From: Linum tenue
Lineage: Eukaryota > Streptophyta > Magnoliopsida > Malpighiales > Linaceae
Assembly: GCA_946122785.1 (NCBI GenBank)
Contig: CAMGYJ010000008.1
Location: 19,431,475-19,495,474 of the forward strand
Direction of reading: 5' to 3'
DNA length: 64,000 bases
In this document: in pieces, positions 55,306 to 64,000 of the stretch
Layout: each line of letters opens with the position of its first letter
How positions within the stretch are numbered: the first letter of the stretch is position 1
The notes under the pieces: generated by a model
The model's database searches: none
What the model was told of the DNA's origin: nothing
What the model saw: the letters and a program-made list of their open reading frames with translations, nothing else
Position numbers and translations under genes: made by a program

Positions 55306-55708
55306 TGTATATATTTGGATTTTAATGATAGCTTGAGTAAGTGTAAGTATCCTATACCCTTAGTAAGAGACTATTATTCAGATCTTAAATTAATCAAAGT
55401 TTAGAATGTGGTATTGTAGGTTACTACACCTTAATGAGTAAATTAGACCATGATTCTCTAAATTCTATATCAGAATATCAATTTAATTAACAGACACAAT
55501 ATTCAACGATTTTAATTTTTTGAAATACATCAAACATACTACATGCACCATCTAAGAGTTTAAGATTTAGGGTTTAGATAATTAGAATCTAGGATTTACT
55601 CATTAAGAGCTAGGGTATAAAATCATATTCCAAAATCCAGTTAATGTAATATCTAAATAGCATTTCTTATTATGTGGAAGAATTTATATTGGAGTGGAGA
55701 CTTGGTTG

Positions 55709-56862
55709 ACTTTTACTTGATGTTCGAAAAAGATTACTCTAATGTAACTGTAACTAAAAGTAATTACATAAAGCTGTATTGAATGAAGATAATAAAATCC
55801 GGACCTACACATAGACAATCAATTCAAGTAGGGATTTAATTTATTTCATTCAATTCCATTCATCTAATTCATTAGTGTTGTTTCCTATCTGCAATCTACC
55901 CTTTGTTAGTTTATGCATCTCTCTAACTGCATGCAAGTGGTTTTCTCAATATTGACTTCTGACTTTACTAATAAAAAAGTCAACCCGCAACAAACTAATT
56001 AAGCAACAAAATATACGAATTTGTATAAACAATGTAGTAATTTACTTAACCATAAAAATAAATGCAGTTATCTATTCAGACTAATATCATCACAAGATAA
56101 CCATAAAAGAAACTACGACGTAATAATTGGTCGACAATTATGTAACCATGTGATCGTGTTGATACAATTCCTGTAGTTGAAAAATATAAGAATACAATCA
56201 TAAAAAAATTCTTAGAAGCAAGAAACACTGTGGGACGCATAGGTGACTTTTCCATCCAGCTAAGCCATAGCTTTGAATATTCAGTTTTTTACTAGGAATA
56301 TTAGCTTAACACCCAAACTTACGACTCCAAGTTAAAAGGCAAAATATATATTGATAATGTTTCTAATAAGAAAATGTGTGGTCAATTAGGGATTCTAATT
56401 AATCAAACAATAATATTAACAAAGGCCATGCAACACGATTTCTAATTAATAAAAAAAGTATTTTTTTTCTTTTATTAAGGATTCTTTATAATTTCTAATT
56501 AATAAAACAAAGGCCGTAACACGATTTCTGTATCGATTTTTATAGCGATTTCTGTATACAGATGATGCTATTCCAAATTAATTGTTGCCTAATTGAATTG
56601 CATTTGTAGTCCAACAGGAAATATCATTTCATCAAATGATGAGCAAGCTAGATCCAAACTACATACGTTGCCTAACCAAATATCTATTTTTTGGCTCCTG
56701 CCCGGGAAATTGCCATCCCCGTCTCTCTTGCAAGTTGCAATTATTCAAACAAGTGGCCAGAAAAATTGAATATTGTATTTTTTTAATCAGACTTTTCTCC
56801 CTCAATAATTGTTTTCTTTTTATTTTTCTTCAGTCGGCAGCAACATAATACCAAATAGTCCA
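55709..56862. other. AT-rich sequence, nothing recognised
   Basis: It has short direct repeats around TTTCTAATTAATAAAA (near 56445 and 56500) but no ORF or RNA gene that I can support. If the 8,292-bp repeat is a tandem duplication, this segment would be repeated beyond the window. Confidence 0.4.
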
Positions 56863-56870
56863 CTTGGAGG

Positions 56871-57969
56871 CATGGTCCAGGAAACCGGATCGTACCGGCC
56901 GGTTGAACCGGAAAAATCGAAAACCGGACCAGTGACGAAACGGTACACCAAATGCCGCTGCAGAAGTCTGCCGGCCGGTATTGGGAAGTCATACCGGCGT
57001 ATCGCGGTATCTCGGCCGGTTTTGATGCAACCGGCGGTTTGCAGAATTCTTGAGATGCGGTCGCGTTTTGGTTAAAGACCGGCCGTTATTCGCGTTCCCC
57101 GCTGTCGTTCGCCTCCCCCATCATCCTCTTCATCTATCCAAAGCAGCCATCACAGGATTGCACTTCAGACCAGCAACCCTTTCGTCTTCTCTAGTTCTCC
57201 CTGCCGACTGTTTCCTTCCGCCTACTTAGAATCCATCCCCGTCGTCGCCGTGAATGAGATTTTATCCCGCATGCAAGCTTTGGTTCTGCTCGAATTCATT
57301 GCATTCTCAACGGGAGATCGACGAAGAAGCTCTGGCTGCTCGAATCATCACCCTTCTTCGACGCTTGTAGGCTGGCGACTTTGCTCCCTGCGCTGCCGAT
57401 TCCTCATCTTCCACCACCCAAGGAGATAGTAAAACTGAGGACTCAATTTGTCTAATTGGGGAAGAAGAAATTCCTCTAATTGAAGAAATTCCTCTAACTG
57501 AGGACCCAATTCGTGGAGAAGAGAGTTCCACAAGTAGTGTTTGTGGAAAGAAAGGAATTGCAGATATATGCTACAGAGAATGGAGATGAGTCTCTGCTTT
57601 TATGGCTCGATGGTTTTTGAGGTGGGGTTTATTGGGTTTTGTAAATTAATTAATATGCATCATATTATTATAAAAAAAGTAAAACAGAAATACAAAATAC
57701 ATTTTTTATTTTCTAAGGATAAAAAATATTGTAGGTATTCTTGTTTATTTACTATTTTATCATTTATTATCTGGCATATTCCGGTATAATCCGATATTAC
57801 TTCGGTACGGTAGTCGATTTATACTGGTACGGTTTTTTGACAAAAAAATATTTTACTATTTCAAAAACGGTATTTTACCGATACGAAACGGTTGGACCAC
57901 GGTCGTACCACAAAATACCCTACCGGAAAGAAATCCGGTATGATGTCCGGTACGGTTTCCTGAACCATG
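56871..57969. mobile_element. hAT-type non-autonomous element, TSD CTTGGAGG
   Basis: The 8-bp CTTGGAGG at 56863-56870 and 57970-57977 flanks an element. Its ends are CATGGTCCAGGAAACCG and, inverted, CATGGTTCAGGAAACCG. Eight-bp duplications are typical of hAT transposons. Subterminal regions are crowded with CCGGT and GGTACGG motifs. The middle (57060-57560) is non-repetitive and has short frames but no transposase. Confidence 0.9.
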
Positions 57970-57977
57970 CTTGGAGG

Positions 57978-59234
57978 AAAAAAGAGTCGGAATCTCTTTT
58001 TATTTTATTTGTTTCGTTTTGGTAAATGACTGGGAAAATAATAGTGTACGGAGTTGGGACCCGTTCGAGTCAGACAGATTAATTAATCTAATAGGACAGC
58101 ATCAGCCACTGATTTTGTGCATGTGAGTTAATTGATTGTGGGTTTAACATGCCATTAGCCCTACCCAACTTGCACTTTATTTATTATTTAATAATTATAT
58201 GCTGACTCATATATCTATCTCCACTTGTCATATTTCTAACTCTTCTGTTTATTCATAATTTCATATAATATATGATAGACTGACTTTGCTTGCCTGCGTA
58301 ATCACCCCGTCATCAACAAAGATTTAATTGGCCCCGGATATGTATTTATATTTAGTATGATTAATGGGGAAAAAAAAAGACTATTTGGTTAACCCATTTG
58401 GGATATGAAAGTAGTAATTATCCTACAAATTAAAAGAAATGTGTTTATTCATATAATATAACTGAATACAAAACAACGTTAAGTGGATTTGATGGTCATG
58501 TAATTCACATCTACAACTCTTTCCATCTACATTAAAGTGTGACTAGTTTTATTTGCTCCCAAGCTCTTCCTTCACCTGTCATTCAAAAATCTTGTGACCA
58601 AATCAATATCGTTATGCGTTCTCATTCTATCTTGAGGAGTCGATAAGATTATATAGTCCATCAAATTTATCCCTCAAATTAATGAAATATTTTTTTGCCT
58701 CATAAGAATGAGATGCCTAGCTAGGAATAGAAACAAAAGAAAAGAAAAGGCAAAGAAACATGGGAGCTAGAAAGGAGCAATGAGAAGAGATGGGAGCACA
58801 TAATTGGTTAGAATTGTCACTGTCCACTTCCACTATTTGGTCTGGCTTTCTCCCCTTATCCTCTTCACCAGCCGCAGCTTCTCCATTGTTCTTTGAATAA
58901 TTCAATTTGATGGGTTGTTGGTTCATTCATCGTCAACTGGCCGGAGGGGAGTCCATCATTTTTCTGACTAAGCCCACATCTCCGCCAATGGGATCAGTTA
59001 TGTGGCTTGCAGGAGAGAACAATATTGGCCCCACTTAACGATAACATTTGACAATTGTTATCATCATATATATAAATAACTTATGCCTTCAATCCCCATA
59101 CTTACTCACACTCTCTATTAAGCCCTTAAAACTCTACTTTTGTTCTACTACGACATCCCTAAACCTAACTATATGTTTACATTGAAATCGTTACCACCAA
59201 ATGTGTTCAACTAGTATCTTATCTAATACTAATC
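57978..59234. other. AT-rich intergenic sequence
   Basis: Nothing recognised. The frame at 58717-58926 on the - strand has a hydrophobic end but no family features. Confidence 0.4.
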
Positions 59235-59760
59235 AATGTTTTCAAGATCGGACCAGATGCTGAACCGGAAAAAAGTAGTGGTTGATGATTCAACAGTCAA
59301 TTGTTATAGAACCGTTGGCAAACCCTTGAAATCACTGTTCATGTACTATAACATAAAATACATATATAGGACACTAATCTGATAGTACCTTCAAACTAGC
59401 TATCTCAGAAAAGAAAGCAATACCCTTTTTTATTTAATTCAAGTTAGTAATCGTAGTGGATGACATATAGCTCTTAAGGAGTATTGGAAATGAAGAAAAT
59501 GAAGAATAAATAAAATTAGTCATTGCGATTAGATTATCTTAGTTTACATTAAAGTATTTTTTCATAATTTATTGTGGTTACAATTGCGAACCAGTGGACC
59601 AGTCAAAACCATGCTGGTTCAACTAGTTTCATGTCAAACTGTAAAAAACAGTTGGTTCCATCGATAACCGTCCAATCAAATGAATTGAATCACTATTGTA
59701 ACTGGTTTAGTGGTTTTACTGGCCTACCCGTTGTCCATATTCGATTCTTATAACAATGAT
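59235..59760. repeat. Possible degenerate hAT-like MITE
   Basis: The left part has TGTTTTCAAGATCGGACCAG and AACCGG. The right part, read inverted, has TGTTATAAGAATCGAATATGG-like ends and several GGTT/AACC motifs such as GGTTTAGTGGTTTTACTGG. The inverted ends match poorly and no duplication is clear. Confidence 0.3.
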
Positions 59761-60238
59761 AATATTATCAATCAAAATCAATTTAATATCACGGATGAGA
59801 GACTCAATCGTGTATATATAGTTAGTCCATGGTATCTACTCAACTCAGGAATGGAGAATGTTTAGGTTTGGTCGATTGCGTGTGTTGGTTAAAACTTGTG
59901 AGATATTACAGTCAAATGGAGATTTATGAATTATGATGCATTACTAATTTAGAGCTAGGAATCGAGCAGAAAAAAGGAAATTTCCGTGCAATGTCAGCTT
60001 TGACATAAAATTGAAAACAATTAAGGATCCATCAAATTGGTATATTAGTTTCTTTATATATATGGAAATATTCGTTTTGGATTTCTTTGACATGGCCATG
60101 ATGCTACAAGTCAACAAAAGCGACTTGAGGAGGATTTCTTAGCATTGGGCCATGGACGTGGACCTGAACCCGATCATCGAGTCATCTCCCCTTCCCTCTC
60201 CTCTCCTCTCCATTCTTCTTGCCAGCCTTACCCCTCTG

Positions 60239-60240
<2 letters not shown>

Positions 60241-60286
<46 letters not shown>
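60241..60286. repeat. (CT)n microsatellite
   Basis: An uninterrupted run of about 22 CT units, followed by a short CTAT run. It lies in an AT-rich stretch. Confidence 0.95.
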
Positions 60287-60289
<3 letters not shown>

Positions 60290-60293
<4 letters not shown>

Positions 60294-61955
60294 CAAATAT
60301 AAAGCTATATTCTGTTAGTCTACTTGTCATCTTATTATTTGGTTTTTGGAAGTCATATTATTTGCACAACTAGTCCCTTGTTTGAGTTTTGTATGGTCAA
60401 CAAGTTGGCACATACAAAATTATATATGGTCTTAATTAAATCCAATTCTGTTTTCTTTGACCGATTGAAGATATGAAAATTAATGACGTTAGTTATATAA
60501 ATATATATGGTTAGGCAATGGTGGTTTCTCTTGGTCTTAATCGGGTGCACAAAGGAAGGAATTAGGAATGGACTTAGGCAGTCAGAATGACGACTTTTCC
60601 TTAATTAATATAATATTAAGGTAACATGCAGAATTGCAGGGTTAGTTAAAAAGCGGCAAGTTAAACAAAAAGACTCAATCGGCATCATCAATTTGTAGGG
60701 AGTATTCCTTTCATATTATTGTTGGGCCCTAAAAAGACGATTTATTGATAAACTATCAAGTTATTTAAAGATGTTATAAAGTGTATTGTTGACAATTCTT
60801 TGTTCCTCACAAAAACCCCATACATGTGTAAGGGTGGAGAAAGATAATGTTCTCCCCAAAATCTAGATGAAGAGAATTGAATTTGTACCTTTTTTACTTC
60901 CAAACAAATGATTAATTAAACACGGTTTACACCTCTTTGAACAAAGTTCAAACAAGCGTGTTCAATGTTCTTGATGATCTACGAGACAAACTAAATTACA
61001 TTAAGTCTACTCTTATGGAGGTTCAGCGAGAGCTCCAGAACTACAACTATGGCTAAATTTGCAGAGGAAAAGATAAAAGGATAAAAGTCGACATTGTTTT
61101 GTCTAGTGTGATTTTGGCGAACTTTTCTCTGCCATCTTCACCTCCTATTTATAGCCACCAAAAGTAACTGCCTCGAGAAACTGCTTTGCTGATGTGGAGT
61201 GACGGTTACCCTCTCAACTGCTTTGACAGTTACCCTAACGTTGGATGTGCCACCCTCTTCAGTTTTGACCCCCTCCTCTTGAGACCTTACTCTCTGCTCT
61301 TGGTATCTCCTCCGTAGCTTTGCTTGTGTATAAAGCAAAAATGACTACGGGTACTCGAATCACATGAGTTAAAAATGGCAAAAATATTTCACCATTATGA
61401 GAGTAGGGAGATGTGCTCAGATCACCCCCTTGACCACCTCATGGGGGTAGTATCTAGGTGACCCGTTGATCCCCACCTCCTAATCATACCATGAGGATGG
61501 TATGTTGGTGGCCCCCCTGACCACCTCATGGGGCGTAGTTTGACCCCCCCCCCCCCCCGACCATACCATAGTGCCCCCTCGCCCTAGCCAAATTCGGCCA
61601 TTCATCCTCCTTTAAACGAACTCATGGCATCATCATTCTTCATACTTAGCCATATTTCACTCCATGATATTGACCCGTTCATTTTCGAGTCCTTATGGAG
61701 GATTCAAGGCTCAAATTACGACTCATGCCTGTTGGTGGGTGGGAATGAAAAATTCTTCCCGATAGTACTGGGACTCTTGAGATAAGCTCTTTGCTCCTGG
61801 TAGACCGGTTGGTGTTCATCAGTAAGAAAGCTTCTTTTTTTGACTGTATGTAGAGAGGACCGCCTATTATAAGGTATTTTATCTTTATTTCCATGCCACC
61901 CGTGTAAAGAAAGCTATGCTATGCCTATACGCTGGCCGTATCGAGTGTTTCATCC
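60290..61955. other. Intergenic sequence with a possible minus-strand TATA box
   Basis: On the - strand GGCTATAAATAGG at about 61145-61157 is a good TATA motif followed by an AG-rich leader, as in many LTRs. I could not find LTR borders. A C14 run lies at about 61545-61558, with repeated GACCACCTCATGGGG nearby (61430 and 61522). There is no protein I can support. Confidence 0.35.
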
Positions 61956-64000
61956 ATATGCAGGTGGAGGCATAGAGCTCCGGGTTCAGTTTGAGTCTTC
62001 CTCTCAAGCAGTTGATTGCAGTTGCATGAAGTTTGAGTAATATAAAGCAAAACTAATTACTTGAACTATGCTCAAGTATAATGATCAAAGAATCGGAAAG
62101 AAGGATCCAATGACCATTGACCTATAGGCAATTACTTAGATTCCTCATTTTCGGGTACAAAACCTTCATTCCATTTTTTTACATGTACAAAACCTTCATT
62201 ATGGAAAAATAGTCACATATCATGATTGAACCATGCATAGCTAAATTTATATGGACTATATTGCATTTCTGCAAGTATAATATAAAGTGTAAATCCTTTG
62301 TAATTAAAGGGATAAGGATTATTCTTTCCTCACTCTTCTTCTCCCACTTTACCCTTTCTCTGGCTCGTGGAGCTGAACCCTCCTAGGAATCATCGATCCA
62401 AAACCATCCACCATTCAACTCCATCGCCGTCGATTATCAATGACTACTCAAGCAACCTCAACCATCGAATTCCTCTTCTACATGGCCCTATACTTGCTGG
62501 TATCCACCCGACCCAGCAACCTGTCGTTCTGCCGGTGTATACTCTCCTTCAAAAATTCACGATCATGAGCGATCTGCGATTTCTCAATAAGGATTATTCT
62601 CTCCTCACTCTTCTTCTCCCAATTTTCCCTTTCTCTGGCTCGTGGAGCTTAACCCTCCTGGGAATCATCGATCCAAAACCATCCACCACTCAACTCCATC
62701 GCCGCCGATTATCAATGACTACTCAAGCAACCTCAACCATCGAATTCCTATTCTACATGGCCCTATACTTTCTGGTATCCACCCGACCCAGCAACCTGTC
62801 GTTCTGCCGGTGTATACTCTCCTTCAAAAATTCCCGATCATGAGCGATCTGCGATTTGTCAATGAACATGGAGCAGTTCGACAGTGGATTTGGGTTTGAT
62901 TGTGCGTTGATGGCATCGAACAATTGCAAGTCTTCCCTTGCTTTCCCATCTTATGGATGGCAGAGTGTACGGAAGGAAAAGAGAACAAGCTACGAGTAGA
63001 AGTGTCGGAAGCCATAAGGATGATGCTTGAGAAGGGAAACGATGGGTGTTCAGGAAAAGCGCGCTCTATGAAAAAGAAATCGCGCTCTGTACAAATGAAA
63101 TTAAATTCTCGAATTATGACTGGCTCCATCAGAATTCACGTTTTCACGCTTGAAAGCGGGAGCGGCAGGATAAAAATGACGAATTAGATTACCTAAGTCA
63201 TATGATGAACCTTTTAAGTAACTAATTAAGTAAGACTTATAATTTCAAGTAATTAAAAGTCGGTGTAACTGTGTAAGAGATATTATATGCTCTATGTTTG
63301 AAGTTTAGCATGTAACATGTAGCTTTAATTGACAGGCACTATATATATAGCAAGAAAATTCGTTTGAGCGTATATTTATGCTAACAAAGTTTGAACGCAA
63401 CTTTCTAATTTCTAAAATTCGTTTGACGTATATGTATGCTGATGAAGCTTGAGCGCAACTTTCTAAATTCTAAAATTCATTTGACGTATATCCCCGCTGA
63501 CGAAGCTCGAAAGCAACTTTCTAAATTCTAAAAATTCATTTGACGTATGTGCCCGCTGACGAAACTTGAACGAAACTTTCTAAATTCTAAAGATACGTGT
63601 ATATATTTGGATTTTAATGATAGCTTGAGTAAGTGTAAGTATCCTATACCCTTAGTAAGAGACTATTATTCAGATCTTAAATTAATCAAAGTTTAGAATG
63701 TGGTATTGTAGGTTACTACACCTTAATGAGTAAATTAGACCATGATTCTCTAAATTCTATATCAGAATATCAATTTAATTAACAGACACAATATTCAACG
63801 ATTTTAATTTTTTGAAATACATCAAACATACTACATGCACCATCTAAGAGTTTAAGATTTAGGGTTTAGATAATTAGAATCTAGGATTTACTCATTAAGA
63901 GCTAGGGTATAAAATCATATTCCAAAATCCAGTTAATGTAATATCTAAATAGCATTTCTTATTATGTGGAAGAATTTATATTGGAGTGGAGACTTGGTTG
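61956..64000 (+). repeat. Long direct repeat, copy 2 (continues beyond the window)
   Basis: It matches 53664-55708 throughout. The left edge is at ATATGCAGGTGG, where the flanks diverge. The right edge is not visible. Confidence 0.9.

Larger units (their letters stand above)
53664..55708 (+). repeat. Long direct repeat, copy 1
   Basis: It is the same as 61956-64000 as far as I can read, with a period of 8,292 bp. Copy 2 runs off the window, so the repeat may be longer than 2,045 bp. It contains the FAR1-like tail, a 275-bp tandem duplication, an unrecognised ORF (54608-54895) and a four-copy repeat. Confidence 0.9.

Noticed and set aside
57307..58025. Small ORFs in the hAT-type element as a transposase
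   Set aside because: None shows hAT dimerisation or catalytic features, and all are under 100 codons.
60880..61680. A solo LTR on the - strand
   Set aside because: Only a TATA motif supports it. I could not find TG/CA ends or a target duplication, so it is listed only as a possible promoter.

Overview
This window is plant nuclear DNA, probably from a eudicot. It is almost entirely nested transposable elements. The evidence is Athila-type Ty3/gypsy retrotransposons with tRNA-Asp primer sites, a Cassandra-like TRIM whose LTRs carry 5S rRNA-derived sequence, a Mutator-like element (MULE) with a spliced MURA transposase, a hAT-type element with an 8-bp target duplication, and one intron-containing host-like gene (a short HSP70-related protein). 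The species cannot be named from the sequence.

Layout. 1-7210 is the 3' part of an Athila-type element on the + strand: end of pol, an env-like ORF with its own apparent promoter and four in-frame TAG codons, an inserted solo LTR (3559-4940, TSD GTTGG), and the 3' LTR. It interrupts the 5' part of a MULE that runs to about 19596. That MULE carries a decayed MURA transposase (+, 7213-9828) facing a plant-mobile-domain (PMD) gene (-, exons from about 19019 down to 10083). The PMD gene is split by a complete non-autonomous LTR element (11987-17495, -, TSD CTAGG). The right end of the MULE lies in the pol gene of an older Athila-type element on the - strand (19597-19974 plus 31514-33497). That pol is itself split by a second non-autonomous LTR element (19975-31508, +, TSD GACAC). 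Inside the second element sit three more insertions: a Cassandra-like TRIM (22828-23460, TSD CTAGC), a palindromic retroelement with inverted LTRs (23491-27123, TSD CAGTC), and a solo LTR with mosaic structure (27505-28923, TSD TTTAT).

From 33502 to 50356 lies a very young large LTR element with a tRNA-Arg type primer site and no recognisable pol (LARD-like), in the order LTR-internal-LTR-truncated internal. After a fragment resembling another MULE end comes the HSP70-like gene (51507-52399, -). The right part (53411-64000) holds a FAR1-like fragment, a hAT-type non-autonomous element (56871-57969), AT-rich sequence with simple repeats, and a direct repeat of at least 2 kb with an 8,292-bp period that runs off the end of the window.

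Most protein-coding matter belongs to mobile elements and is broken. The HSP70-like gene is the only plausible intact cellular gene. The most unusual objects are the inverted-LTR element, the LTRs whose U3 and U5 parts come from different families, the env-like ORF broken only by TAG codons, the MURA/PMD convergent pair with matching 181-bp foldbacks in their introns, and a C7 frame junction found at the same place in two non-autonomous elements.
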